From positions 209,506-273,505 of the forward strand of contig NZ_RSEC01000008.1 of assembly GCF_003937945.1 (NCBI RefSeq): DNA of 64,000 nucleotides. The letters are read 5' to 3'. Source of the stretch: Amycolatopsis eburnea (GTDB lineage Bacteria > Actinomycetota > Actinomycetes > Mycobacteriales > Pseudonocardiaceae). A model generated the notes under the pieces. That model made no database searches. It saw nothing but the letters and a program-made list of their open reading frames with translations, and was not told the origin of the DNA. Positions 39,101-47,910 of the stretch are shown here, one piece after another (the first letter of the stretch is position 1; every line of letters starts with the position of its first letter). Made by a program: the position numbers and the translations under genes.

Positions 39101-40207
39101 ATGATCCCCATCACTGTGGTCGACGTCCGCGACGCGGAGGACCTCGTCGTCGAGGTGCTGCGCTCCGGCGCCATCGCACAGGGACCGATGGTCAAGCGCT
39201 TCGAAGACGCCTTCGCGGCCGTCTCCGGGACGAAGCACGCGATCGCGGTCAACAACGGGACCACCGCGCTGGTCGCCGCCCTCCAGGTCCTCGACCTGAA
39301 GCCGGGTGACGAGGTCATCACCTCGCCGTTCACCTTCGTCGCGACCCTCAACGCGATCCTCGAGGCCGGCGCGACCGCCCGGTTCGCCGACATCCGGCGC
39401 GACGACTTCGCGATCGACCCCGACGCCGTCGCGGCCGCGGTCACCGACCGCACGAAGGTGCTCATGCCGGTGCACCTCTACGGCCAGACCGCGGACATGG
39501 GCAAGCTCGCGCCGCTGGCCGCCGAGCACGGCCTCCAGGTGATCGAGGACTCGGCGCAGGCCGTCGGCGCGTCGTTCGAGGGCAAGCAGGCCGGCTCGTT
39601 CGGCATCGGCTGCTTCTCGCTGTACGCGACGAAGAACATCACCACCGCCGAGGGCGGCGTCATCACGACCGACGACGACGCGCTGGCCGACAAGCTGCGC
39701 GTGCTGCGCAACCAGGGCATGCGCGCCCGCTACCAGTACGAGGTCGCCGGGCACAACTACCGGATGACCGACCTGCACGCGGCCGTCGGCATCCCGCAGC
39801 TGGCGAAGCTCGACCAGCTGACCGCCGCCCGCCAGGCCAACGCGAAGCGGCTGTCGGAGGGTCTCGCGGGCACGCCGGGCCTCGACGTCCCCAAGGTGCT
39901 GCCGGGCCGCGAACACGTGTGGCACCAGTACACCGTGCTGGTCGGCCCGCACGCGTTCCTCTCGCGCGACGAGCTGGCCGCGGCGCTCACCGAACGCGGC
40001 ATCGGCAACGGCATCTACTACCCCAAGATCGTCTTCGACTACGACTGCTACGCGGGTCACGACCTGATCCCGGGCGCGCGCGTCGAGGACTTCCCGGTGG
40101 CCCGCGCCGTTTCGGAGCAGGCGCTGTCGCTGCCGGTGCACCCGCACCTGACCGAGTCCGACCTGGACACCATCATCGAAACCGTTCGCGAGGTACTGGG
40201 CGCATGA
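39101..40207 (+). CDS. DegT/DnrJ aminotransferase, GnnB/WbpE-like
   Basis: 368 aa PLP enzyme; the lysine lies in [15 protein letters not shown] and the ring-binding EDSAQAVGA is present. With the overlapping Gfo/Idh oxidoreductase it forms the classic pair that oxidises a nucleotide sugar at C3 and transaminates it to a 3-amino sugar, as in GnnA/GnnB or WbpB/WbpE. ATG 39101 with GAGAGA upstream is chosen; the longer frame is unsupported. It is divergent from the LpxA-like gene. Confidence 0.85.
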   Translation: MIPITVVDVRDAEDLVVEVLRSGAIAQGPMVKRFEDAFAAVSGTKHAIAVNNGTTALVAALQVLDLKPGDEVITSPFTFVATLNAILEAGATARFADIRRDDFAIDPDAVAAAVTDRTKVLMPVHLYGQTADMGKLAPLAAEHGLQVIEDSAQAVGASFEGKQAGSFGIGCFSLYATKNITTAEGGVITTDDDALADKLRVLRNQGMRARYQYEVAGHNYRMTDLHAAVGIPQLAKLDQLTAARQANAKRLSEGLAGTPGLDVPKVLPGREHVWHQYTVLVGPHAFLSRDELAAALTERGIGNGIYYPKIVFDYDCYAGHDLIPGARVEDFPVARAVSEQALSLPVHPHLTESDLDTIIETVREVLGA

Positions 40208-41160
40208 CGCATCGGATCGCTCTTGTCGGTACCGGGAACATGGGTTCCCTCCACGCCCGCGTGCTCGCCGGGAACGAGCGCGTCGACCTGGTCCGCGTGA
40301 TCGATCCGCGCGAGGAAGCGGGCAAGGCCGTCGCCGACCGCTACGAAACCCGGTGGACCCCGGAGATCGGCTCGCTGTCCGATGTGGACGCCGTCGTGCT
40401 GGCGTCGGCCACCGAGGCGCACTACGACCTGGCGCAGGAGATCCTCGGCCAGGGCAAGCCGATGCTGGTGGAAAAGCCGGTCTGCAACAGCTTCGAGAAG
40501 TCCCAGGAGATCGTCGGCCTGTCGGCGAAGAAGGACGTACCGCTGATGTGCGGGCTCCTGGAGCGGTACAACCCGGCGGTCATGACCGCGCGGGCGCTGG
40601 TGAACGAGCCGGTGCACCTGATGGCCCGCCGCCACGGCCCGTACGCGCCGCGCATCAAGACCGGCGTCGCGTGGGACCTGCTGGTGCACGACGTCGACCT
40701 GGCGATCCAGTTCTTCGGCGGCGCGACCCCGGCCCGCGTGACGTCCGGCGCGGGGTACTTCCACCCGTCGTCGGTCGAGGGCGCGGAGGACACCATCGAG
40801 ACGGTGCTGTCGTTCCCGACCGGCCTGGCCACGGTGTCGGCGTCGCGGCTGGGCCAGAAGAAGGTCCGCTCGCTCGTGGTGTCGGAGCTGGACCGGCTGA
40901 TCGAGATCGACCTGCTGCGCCGCGACGTGACGATCTACCGCCACGTCTCGCACGACTCCGTCACCCCGGACGGCCTCGGCTACCGCCAGCAGACGGTGAT
41001 CGAGATCCCGGAGCTGGTCACCGCCCGCGAGCCGCTGGCCACCCAGCTGGACCGCTTCTGCGACCTGCTGGAGGGCAAGGTCGACGCCGACACCGAGCGC
41101 GACCTGATCCTGCCCTCGCACCACGTCGTCGAGCAGGTCCTCACGCAGGCCGCGGCCTAG
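40204..41160 (+). CDS. Gfo/Idh/MocA oxidoreductase, GnnA/WbpB-like
   Basis: 318 aa with the N-terminal Rossmann [13 protein letters not shown], the EKPVCNS (EKP) active-site motif and [16 protein letters not shown] carrying the catalytic H in the second domain. It likely oxidises C3 of a UDP-sugar to a ketone for the adjacent aminotransferase. ATG overlaps the aminotransferase stop (ATGA). Its TAG shares CTAG (41157-41160) with the convergent peptidase gene. Confidence 0.85.
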   Translation: MTHRIALVGTGNMGSLHARVLAGNERVDLVRVIDPREEAGKAVADRYETRWTPEIGSLSDVDAVVLASATEAHYDLAQEILGQGKPMLVEKPVCNSFEKSQEIVGLSAKKDVPLMCGLLERYNPAVMTARALVNEPVHLMARRHGPYAPRIKTGVAWDLLVHDVDLAIQFFGGATPARVTSGAGYFHPSSVEGAEDTIETVLSFPTGLATVSASRLGQKKVRSLVVSELDRLIEIDLLRRDVTIYRHVSHDSVTPDGLGYRQQTVIEIPELVTAREPLATQLDRFCDLLEGKVDADTERDLILPSHHVVEQVLTQAAA

Positions 41161-42545
41161 CTCACCGGCGCCGGGAACGCGGCCGGGCTCCGGCTGCCGC
41201 CGGGGCCCACCGCGCGGACGCCGAAGAAGACGTTGTCCTTGGACAGGTCGATCTTCGCCGTCCGCGCCGGGCCGACGTCGAGGGCGTGCGTCCAGTCCGG
41301 GGCCGTCGTCTCGCGCCAGAGGACCTCGTAGCCCGTGGCGCCCGGCGTGGCGTCCCAGAGCAACTCCGAGTCGTTCGTCAGCGCGGCCGTGCGGATCTTC
41401 ACGCCCTTCGGCGTTCCCGGCGCCGTCGCCAGCGACCACAGCGCGGCGCCGTTCACCCGCGCCACCCGCGCGATGAACGGGAAGTCGCAGAACTCCGGCA
41501 GGTCGCCGTACTGGACGCCGTTTTCGACGCGGACGTCCTGGTGCTGGTGCGCGAAGTCCTCGTTCGGCTCGGTGAACCGCGCCGCCGGGTAGCCCTGCTC
41601 CAGGAAGCCGATGTGGTCGCCGCCGCGCAGGTAGCGGTCGCGGCGGTAGATCACGCGGACCGCCATGCCGGTCGCGTCGTTCTCCGCCACCGACTTCACG
41701 AACCGGGCCAGCTGCCGCGGCGGCGAGTCGTTCTCGCCGCCGATGCTGCGGCGCAGGTTCGCCTCGGCCGGCGTCTCCGCGGTCGGCACGCCTTCGGCGA
41801 ACAGGCGGATCGTGAACGGGTCGCGCGTGCCGTCGTCGGCGCGGCTGGACCCGACGATGTCGTCGGTGAACATCGCCTGGACGTCGGTGCCGGCCGCCTT
41901 GAACTGCTTCGCCATGTACCGCGAGCCGTACAGGCCCTGCTCTTCGCCCGCGACGGCGGCGAAGACGATCGTGGCCGCCGGCTGCCGCGTCGAGAGCACC
42001 CGCGCCAGCTCGAGTGCCACCGCGACGCCGGAAGCGTCGTCGTCCGCGCCCGGCGCGTCGCCGGTGAAGTCCATGACGTCGGTGCGGCGCGAGTCGTAGT
42101 GCCCCGACACGACGTACACGCGTCCCGGGTCGGTGGACCCGTGCAGCGTCGCGACGACGTTGGTGATCGTGGTCGGCACCGGGATCCGGTCGGCGGGCGG
42201 CTGGACGTACGACTGCAGCTCGACGGTCAGCCGCCCGCCGGACGCGGCCGCGATCTGCTGGTACTGCGCGTAGAGCCAGTCGCGCGCGGCGCCGATGCCG
42301 CGGACCGGGTCGTCCTGCGCCGAAAGCGTGTGCCGCGTGCCGAACGCGGCCAGCCGCCGGACGGTCGCTTCGATCCGCCGTTCGTCGACCTGGCGGAGCA
42401 GGGCCCGCAGCTGGGGGCCGGGACGCTGCGGGCGGACCGGGACACCGGGCCCGCGGTCCCCGGTTTCGGTGGCACGGGCCGGGGCCGCGGACGCCGCCAG
42501 CCCGAGTGCGGCCGTCGCGGTGAGGAACACTCGTCGAGAGGTCAC
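41157..42545 (-). CDS. Tat-exported M28 zinc aminopeptidase
   Basis: 462 aa. The N-terminus [19 protein letters not shown] is a good twin-arginine signal, cleaved around ARA. M28 zinc ligands: H149 in SGHYDSR, the aspartates of [10 protein letters not shown] (168-170), and E201-E202 in [11 protein letters not shown]. The C-terminus (about 380-462) looks like a fibronectin type III module. An extracellular aminopeptidase role is expected. The start is GTG 42545. Confidence 0.88.
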   Translation of the reverse strand: MTSRRVFLTATAALGLAASAAPARATETGDRGPGVPVRPQRPGPQLRALLRQVDERRIEATVRRLAAFGTRHTLSAQDDPVRGIGAARDWLYAQYQQIAAASGGRLTVELQSYVQPPADRIPVPTTITNVVATLHGSTDPGRVYVVSGHYDSRRTDVMDFTGDAPGADDDASGVAVALELARVLSTRQPAATIVFAAVAGEEQGLYGSRYMAKQFKAAGTDVQAMFTDDIVGSSRADDGTRDPFTIRLFAEGVPTAETPAEANLRRSIGGENDSPPRQLARFVKSVAENDATGMAVRVIYRRDRYLRGGDHIGFLEQGYPAARFTEPNEDFAHQHQDVRVENGVQYGDLPEFCDFPFIARVARVNGAALWSLATAPGTPKGVKIRTAALTNDSELLWDATPGATGYEVLWRETTAPDWTHALDVGPARTAKIDLSKDNVFFGVRAVGPGGSRSPAAFPAPVS

Positions 42546-42585
42546 GGTGGGTTTCTTACGCCCGCGGCGCCCCAGCGGGTACCGC

Positions 42586-43290
42586 CTACTTGGTGAGCCG
42601 TTTGCCGGCGGCGTCGTAGGCGATCAGCGGCGTCAGGACGGCGGAGTTCGGGACGGCGACGGGGTCGAACCAGAAGACGACCACGTTCGGGTCCTCGGTC
42701 CACCGCGCCAGGCTCGCGTCGACGGTCTTGCCGTGCACCGTCGTCGTGATCCGCGCCGCCTGGCCGGCGAAGTAGCCGAAGACGGGGATGACCTCGTCGC
42801 CGGAGAGCTCGCCGCCGTCGGTGGCGTGGAAGCCGAACGACCGGTCGGAGCCGCGGAACTCGTTCGTCATCAGCACGGACTCGAGCGTCTCCCCCGAGCG
42901 GAACCCGGCCACCAGCCCGAAGTGGACGTCCGGCAGCTCGGGCGCGTCGACCGCGCGCGCGAAGAAGACGATCTCGCCGCGGGTGGTCTTGATCCCGGTC
43001 CCGATGACGTCCCCCATCGGCTGCTCCGCGGCCGTCGACGGCGCCGACGTCGTCGACACGGGGGCGGGCGGCTGCGCGACCGGCGCGGGCGCGGGCTGCC
43101 GCACCTGGACGGCGAACCCGACGACGAGCACGACGACCGCCGCGGCGGCGACCCCGGCGACGCTCGTGAGGACCCGCCGACGACGTCGCATGCGCGTCCC
43201 GCCGGCCATGATCGCGGCCAGGTCCGGCTCGGCGAAGGGCTCCTCGGGCGGCTGCCGGAGCGCGGCGCGGAAGTCGTCGAGGTCGTTCAC
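42586..43290 (-). CDS. Membrane-anchored partner of the ECF sigma factor
   Basis: 234 aa: a cytoplasmic N-terminus (about 38 residues, [21 protein letters not shown]), one transmembrane helix (about 39-60), a Pro/Ala/Ser linker and an extracytoplasmic domain (about 90-234). The position directly after the sigma gene with a GTGA overlap suggests an anti-sigma or sensing partner; no zinc-binding anti-sigma HxxxCxxC motif is present. Function otherwise unknown. Confidence 0.65.
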   Translation of the reverse strand: MNDLDDFRAALRQPPEEPFAEPDLAAIMAGGTRMRRRRRVLTSVAGVAAAAVVVLVVGFAVQVRQPAPAPVAQPPAPVSTTSAPSTAAEQPMGDVIGTGIKTTRGEIVFFARAVDAPELPDVHFGLVAGFRSGETLESVLMTNEFRGSDRSFGFHATDGGELSGDEVIPVFGYFAGQAARITTTVHGKTVDASLARWTEDPNVVVFWFDPVAVPNSAVLTPLIAYDAAGKRLTK

Positions 43291-43796
43291 CGCCCACCCC
43301 CTCCGATCAGCGTGTCTTCGGTGCCCGCTTCGACCCGCAGCTTGGCCAGCGCCCGCGAATTGGTGCTCTTCACGGTACCCAGCGAAACCCCGAGCTCACG
43401 GGCCACGTCGGCTTCCGGCAGGTCGAAGAAGTGCCGCAGCACGACGACGGCCCGTTCCCGGTCGGTGAGCGTCTTGAGCACGGCGGTGAGCCAGGCTCGC
43501 TGGGTGACGGCCTTGTCGACGTCGAGGCGATCCGGCCGCTCGGGCATCGCCTCGGTGGCGTACTCGCGGATCGGGCGCCGCCAGCCGTCGATGACGTGGT
43601 TGACCAGGACGGTGCGCGCGTAGCCGTAGGCGTCCTTGTGCCGCACCCGCGACCAGGCGGCGTAAGTGCGGGTGAACGCGGTCTGGGCGGCGTCCTCGGC
43701 CTGGTGGCGGTCGCCGGTGAGCAGGTAGGCGGCGTGGGTGAGCCGGGCCGAAGACGCGCGGACGAACTCCGCGAACTCCTCGTCGCCGCGCGCCAT
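43287..43796 (-). CDS. SigE-family ECF RNA polymerase sigma factor
   Basis: 169 aa with region 2 (AYLLTGDRHQAEDAAQTAFTR) and region 4 (LPEADVARELGVSLGTVKST, a helix-turn-helix). The DGWRR linker region and short C-terminus match the small actinobacterial SigE-like class. ATG 43796 has AGGGGGTGA upstream. It is co-transcribed with its membrane partner gene. Confidence 0.9.
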   Translation of the reverse strand: MARGDEEFAEFVRASSARLTHAAYLLTGDRHQAEDAAQTAFTRTYAAWSRVRHKDAYGYARTVLVNHVIDGWRRPIREYATEAMPERPDRLDVDKAVTQRAWLTAVLKTLTDRERAVVVLRHFFDLPEADVARELGVSLGTVKSTNSRALAKLRVEAGTEDTLIGGGGR

Positions 43797-43876
43797 GCGT
43801 CACCCCCTGTTCCTCACCCAGCGACGGGCGGGCCGCGGAAAGGTTGCTCGCCGATCATCCGAGCCTGCGCGCGAGC

Positions 43877-43882
43877 TAGATT
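43877..43882 (+). promoter_or_regulatory. -10 element (TAGATT) of the lipoprotein gene
   Basis: 5 nt before ATG 43888; leaderless type. The same hexamer occurs at 44516-44521 before a GTG that opens only a 13-codon frame. Confidence 0.45.
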
Positions 43883-43887
43883 GAGCC

Positions 43888-44475
43888 ATGCGTTCATTGA
43901 GGGGGATCCTCGCCGCCGCATGCCTGCTGACCTGCGTCACGGCGTGCTCGAGCGGTTCCACGACGGCGGCACCACCACCTCCGCCGCCGCCGTCCACTTC
44001 GGCTTCGTCGAGCAAGCCGAAGCCCACGCCGACGCCGACGCCGACCTTCACGCCGGCGGTCTCGCCGGCCAAGCTGACCGGCGCCTGCCCGCTCCTGGGC
44101 AACGTCGAGTTCGCGCAGATCCTCGGCGTCGCCTGGAACACGCGGGAGCCGAGCGAGATGCCGCCCGAGCAGATCGGCCCGGGCAAGGCGTTCCGGTGCT
44201 CGTACCCGACCGGCGAGCTGTACGTCCTCGCGGTCTCGGGCGGCAAGTCACCGGCCGCGATGGTCAAGCAGCTCGAGTCGGAGTGCGCGGAGCCCGCGAA
44301 GCCGGTGGCGGGCGCCGGTGAGGTGGCGAGCTATTGCTACGGGACGGGCTACAGCTCGCTGGTCGTGGTGGCCAAGCACGCGCACGGTCAGCTGCGGGTC
44401 GCCGAGGTCGAAATGGGGCGCAGCCGGGCCGACGTCTGCGAATCCCTGGCGAAACTGCTCGGCGAACGCCTTTAA
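43888..44475 (+). CDS. Lipoprotein with Pro/Thr linker, DUF3558-like
   Basis: 195 aa. Signal peptide ending in lipobox VTAC (residues 17-20), then a polyproline and PTPTPT linker to about 60, then a globular domain with cysteine pairs (GACPLLG, FRCSYPT, SYCYG, DVCESLAK) resembling DUF3558. It should be lipid-anchored at the outer face of the membrane. Function unknown. It is divergent from the sigma-factor operon. Confidence 0.75.
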   Translation: MRSLRGILAAACLLTCVTACSSGSTTAAPPPPPPPSTSASSSKPKPTPTPTPTFTPAVSPAKLTGACPLLGNVEFAQILGVAWNTREPSEMPPEQIGPGKAFRCSYPTGELYVLAVSGGKSPAAMVKQLESECAEPAKPVAGAGEVASYCYGTGYSSLVVVAKHAHGQLRVAEVEMGRSRADVCESLAKLLGERL

Positions 44476-44515
44476 ACGTTGTGTAACCGATATCTCGCGC
44501 TCGGTCACAGACGAC

Positions 44516-44531
44516 TAGATTGTCGGACGTG
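44516..44531 (+). promoter_or_regulatory. Orphan promoter-like site with GTG
   Basis: TAGATT (44516-44521) and a GTG at 44529 mimic the leaderless starts of this region, but the frame stops after 13 codons at 44570. The gap 44476-44644 holds no other recognisable feature. Confidence 0.25.
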
Positions 44532-44644
44532 CGCTTCCGTGCGCGAGCTTCGCCGCCGAGCGGACGCTGACCTGCTTCGGGGTCCGCGCGGGCGGTTTCA
44601 CGACGGCGGCGCCGGCGGTCGGCGCCGGCGCTGCCGTCATCCAG

Positions 44645-45091
44645 CTACGGCCGCTGAGCACGCCTGGTCGTGAGGGCGTCCAGGTCGATGGTCAGCGGGG
44701 TACCGGCGAAGTCGAGCTCGGCGACGCCGGAGAACTCGCCGAAGTTTTCGTAGTCCCCGTCGATCAACCGGTAGGTGATGAGGCTGACCGGGGAGTCGAG
44801 GTCGACGATCCAGTAGTGCTCGATCCCGGCCTCGGCGTATTCGGAGAACTTGGTGACCTGGTCGGTGCGCCGGGTGCCTTCGGACAGCACCTCGACCGCA
44901 TGCAGTGCGAAGTAGTCATCCGGCAACCACTCACCGATGAGGTAGGCAAGCCGAGTGGCAGCACGCTGGTGGGACCCGTTCGGGCGGGGCGCCACGACGA
45001 GAACCCCCTGGACCACTTCGACGTGGTGCTCGGAGATCTCTGGCAGGCTTGCCCAGTCTTCGAGGGACAAGACGTCGCGAGGCCACTCCAC
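44645..45091 (-). CDS. Uma2-family (DUF820) protein, internally shortened
   Basis: 148 aa against about 190 for the family. The N-terminal VEVVQGVLVVAPRPNGSHQRAATRL and C-terminal VEVLSEGTRRTDQVTKFSEYAEAGIEHYW are well preserved. The middle segment, which normally contains the RxPD aspartate of the PD-(D/E)xK-like fold, is absent: FALHAVEVLSEG joins the two halves directly. It is probably inactive as a nuclease. GTG 45091 lies 22 nt after the acetyltransferase gene. Confidence 0.72.
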   Translation of the reverse strand: MEWPRDVLSLEDWASLPEISEHHVEVVQGVLVVAPRPNGSHQRAATRLAYLIGEWLPDDYFALHAVEVLSEGTRRTDQVTKFSEYAEAGIEHYWIVDLDSPVSLITYRLIDGDYENFGEFSGVAELDFAGTPLTIDLDALTTRRAQRP

Positions 45092-45113
45092 GACACGTCA
45101 GCCTGCCGGGTTG

Positions 45114-45743
45114 CTACTCCGCTGAGTAGTCGCCCGATGGCGCTCCCCAGCCCGAAGTGTTCTGCCCGTGTGACTCCGCGATCTCGCGGCGCCGCGCGTT
45201 TTCCGCCCGTACCCGGTCCACTTCGGACTGGATGTACTCCTCGTCGTACCGCTGGAACACCCGCGCCGGGTTGCCCGCCACCAGCGTCCGCGGCGGGACG
45301 TCCTTCGCCACCACCGAATTCGGCTGCACCGTGGCGAAGTCGCCGATCGTCACGCCTGCCATGATGACGACCAGGCCGCCGATGAAGCAGCCCTTGCCGA
45401 TCTTCACCGGTTTGCGCTCGATCAGGTCGCTGCCCGAGTGGTTCTGCAGCGTCATGTTCGCCAGCCAGCTCGAGTGCGTGAAGATCAGCGTGTTCAGGCC
45501 GATGCTGGTGTGCTCGCCGATCTCCAGGCCGCCGCTCGCGTCGAGCGCCGCGCCCTCGCCGACCCAGCAGTGGTCGCCCATCTTCAGGTTTTCCGGGCTG
45601 ATGATCTTCACGCGCTCGCGCACGCGGCACGTCGGCGGCAGCCCGTAAAACGCAGCTCGCTCGGCGTCGTTCATGTACTGCGAGACGAGCTCGGTCAGGA
45701 TCTGCGGGCGCAGCCGGTGGCTGCGCTCGTCATCGAAGAACAT
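45114..45743 (-). CDS. Hexapeptide-repeat acetyltransferase (WbbJ-like)
   Basis: 209 aa left-handed beta-helix protein of the maltose/galactoside O-acetyltransferase class: MGDHCWVGEGAALDASGGLEIG, HTSIGLNTLIFTHS and VVAKDVPPRTLVAGNPARV. It probably acetylates a sugar or aminosugar of the glycan built by this operon. ATG 45743, with GGAAG 4 nt upstream, lies within the last 14 nt of the GT4 gene. An earlier ATG at 45767 would overlap more and lacks an SD. Confidence 0.8.
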   Translation of the reverse strand: MFFDDERSHRLRPQILTELVSQYMNDAERAAFYGLPPTCRVRERVKIISPENLKMGDHCWVGEGAALDASGGLEIGEHTSIGLNTLIFTHSSWLANMTLQNHSGSDLIERKPVKIGKGCFIGGLVVIMAGVTIGDFATVQPNSVVAKDVPPRTLVAGNPARVFQRYDEEYIQSEVDRVRAENARRREIAESHGQNTSGWGAPSGDYSAE

Positions 45744-46926
45744 CGGCTTCCGACACCAGTTTCTCAAAGGTACGAAGGTGTTCTTCCGCCACGACGTCGA
45801 GGCCGAAGTTCGACCGCACCAGCTCGGACTCGCGCTGCGCGATCAGGGCCCGGCGATCCGGGTCGTCGAGCAGCTCGATCACCGTGCGCGCCACGGCTTC
45901 CGCGTCGTCCGGGCGGACCAGCAGCACGTTCTCGCCGTTGCGCAGCTCGATGCCCGGGTAGTTGTCCTCGGTGACCGACGCGATCGTCGCCGTGCCCGAA
46001 AGCATCGCTTCCAGGGACGCCGTGCCGCAGCCGCCGTTGAGGTCGTGGGTCACGATGTCCGCCGCCGCGAAGTACGCCGGGACGTCCTCCTTCGGGACCG
46101 CGCCGGTGACGACCAGCGCGTCCGAGACGCCCAGTTCGGCCGCCCGCTTGAGGAACGCGTCGTGGTACACGCGGCCGACGACGACCACCCGGACGCCGGG
46201 GTGCTTGTCCAAAATGGACGGCAGGGCCTCGATCAGCGGCAGCCGGTTGCGCAGCGGGATCACGTGGCCCAGCGAGACGATCAGCGGGGCGTCGCCGATT
46301 TCGTGCTCCGCGCGGACGTCCTTCGTCACCGGCTTCGCGAAGTGCCCGGTGTCGACCGCGATCGGGAAGTACTCCGAGTTCGCGTCGCTGGTGCCGTAGC
46401 GCTCGACGCAGTAGTCGACGCCCAGCTTGTCGAGGATGACGTACCGCGGCTTGATGTAGGCCAGCACCGGCCGCACGAGCACCGCGTCCAGCAGCCGGAA
46501 CACCCCGCCGTACAGCTTGTTGTCGCTGATGAGGAGCGTGTGGATGGTCAGCAGCGTCGGGACGCCGTGCCGCCGCGCCCAGATCCCGGCCAGCCACGAC
46601 AGGTCGAAGAACTGGCCGTGCAGGTGGATCGCGTCCGGCTTGAACTCGTCCAGCAGCTTCCACAGCCGCCGCCAGTTGCCCGGCCGCAGCGACGCGAAGC
46701 TCATGTCGAAGTCGATCGACAGGCCGATCTGCGGCATCTTCACGGCCGGGAGGCGCACGACGCGGTAGCCGTCGCGCTCCTCCTCGGCCGGTGCCTCGCC
46801 GTAGGCCGCCGTGATCGCCAGCACCTCGTGCCCGGCCTCGACGAACTGCGCCGCCAGCGACGCCGACATGTGCGCGCTGCCGCCGACGCGGGGCGGGAAG
46901 AAGTTGTTCACCACCGCGATGCGCAT
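45730..46926 (-). CDS. GT4-family glycosyltransferase
   Basis: 398 aa GT-B protein. N-terminal FFPPRVGGSAHMSASLA with the Gly-rich loop, IHLHGQFFDLSW, and C-terminal donor-site region GCGTASLEAMLSGTATIAS (E-x7-type motif). A retaining cytoplasmic transferase using a nucleotide sugar; the sugar is likely that made by the upstream epimerase and aminotransferase. ATG 46926 has AGGGGA upstream; 32 bp separate it from the epimerase. Confidence 0.86.
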   Translation of the reverse strand: MRIAVVNNFFPPRVGGSAHMSASLAAQFVEAGHEVLAITAAYGEAPAEEERDGYRVVRLPAVKMPQIGLSIDFDMSFASLRPGNWRRLWKLLDEFKPDAIHLHGQFFDLSWLAGIWARRHGVPTLLTIHTLLISDNKLYGGVFRLLDAVLVRPVLAYIKPRYVILDKLGVDYCVERYGTSDANSEYFPIAVDTGHFAKPVTKDVRAEHEIGDAPLIVSLGHVIPLRNRLPLIEALPSILDKHPGVRVVVVGRVYHDAFLKRAAELGVSDALVVTGAVPKEDVPAYFAAADIVTHDLNGGCGTASLEAMLSGTATIASVTEDNYPGIELRNGENVLLVRPDDAEAVARTVIELLDDPDRRALIAQRESELVRSNFGLDVVAEEHLRTFEKLVSEADVLR

Positions 46927-46958
46927 GGCGCGTCCCCTGGCCGGCCCCGCGCTGGCAC

Positions 46959-47888
46959 TCACTCGGTTTCCTTGACCAGATCCCGCATGCCGTCTTCGAC
47001 GGTGATCCGCGGCTCCCAGCCCAGCACCTCGCGGGCGCGGGTGATGTCGGCGGCGCGCCGCGAAACCAGCACGTCGCGCTCGTTGAACAGCGGCTCGACG
47101 TCGACGCCGACGGCCTCGATGAGGATCTTGGCCAGCGCCGCGATCGACGTGTCGATGCCGGTGCCGATGTTGATCGGCAGGTTGGCCCGCTCCGACTCCA
47201 GCGCGGCGACGACGGCGCGCGCGAGGTCGGCGACGTGCACGAAGTCCATCGACTGGTCGCCGCGGCCGTCGATGATCGGCGGCTGGCCGGCGCGCAGGCG
47301 CTGGATGAAGTGGTTGATCACCGAGGTGTAGTAGGCCTCGATCTTCTGGCCGGGGCCGTACACGTTGAAGAACCGCAGCGCGTTCCAGGACAGGCCCTTG
47401 GTGCGCTCGTAGAAGCCGAGCATGTCCTCGCCCGCGCGCTTCGAGATGCAGTACGGCGTGAGCGGCTTGAGCTCGTCGTCCTCGTGCATCGGCAGCCGCT
47501 TCGGGTCGCCGTAGACCGACGCGGTCGAGGCGAACACCAGCCGCTCGACACCTTCGTCCGCGGCGGCGGCGAAGACGTTGTGGTTGCCGATCATGTTGAT
47601 GTCGATCGACTCGTGCGGGTCGGCGATCGACTTGTTGATCGACACCGTCGCGAAGTGGATGACGTGCGTGCAGCCGCGCATGGCCTCGCGCACCGCGCCG
47701 CCGTAGCGGACGTCCTTCTCGACCAGCTCGACCTGGCCGGTGGCGACGAACTCGTTGACGCGCGCGCGGTCGCCGCGGGTCATGTTGTCGAAGATCCGGA
47801 CCGTGTAGCCACCCTCGATCAGCAGCGGGATGACGTGCGCGGCGATGAACCCACCGCCCCCGGTGAAGAGCACCTTCTTGTCGGACAC
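46959..47888 (-). CDS. NAD-dependent nucleotide-sugar epimerase/dehydratase
   Basis: 309 aa extended SDR: FTGGGGFIAAHV nucleotide turn, FASTASVYGDP and catalytic YCISK. The substrate-binding region (RGDQSMDFVHVADLARAV) is of the UDP-sugar 4-epimerase class rather than the PseB class. GTG 47888 follows GAGGAGA at good spacing; an in-frame TTG one codon earlier is unlikely. It is 22 nt after the aminotransferase gene in the same operon. Confidence 0.85.
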   Translation of the reverse strand: MSDKKVLFTGGGGFIAAHVIPLLIEGGYTVRIFDNMTRGDRARVNEFVATGQVELVEKDVRYGGAVREAMRGCTHVIHFATVSINKSIADPHESIDINMIGNHNVFAAAADEGVERLVFASTASVYGDPKRLPMHEDDELKPLTPYCISKRAGEDMLGFYERTKGLSWNALRFFNVYGPGQKIEAYYTSVINHFIQRLRAGQPPIIDGRGDQSMDFVHVADLARAVVAALESERANLPINIGTGIDTSIAALAKILIEAVGVDVEPLFNERDVLVSRRAADITRAREVLGWEPRITVEDGMRDLVKETE

Positions 47889-47910
47889 CAATTTCTCCTC
47901 GGTAGGGGCT

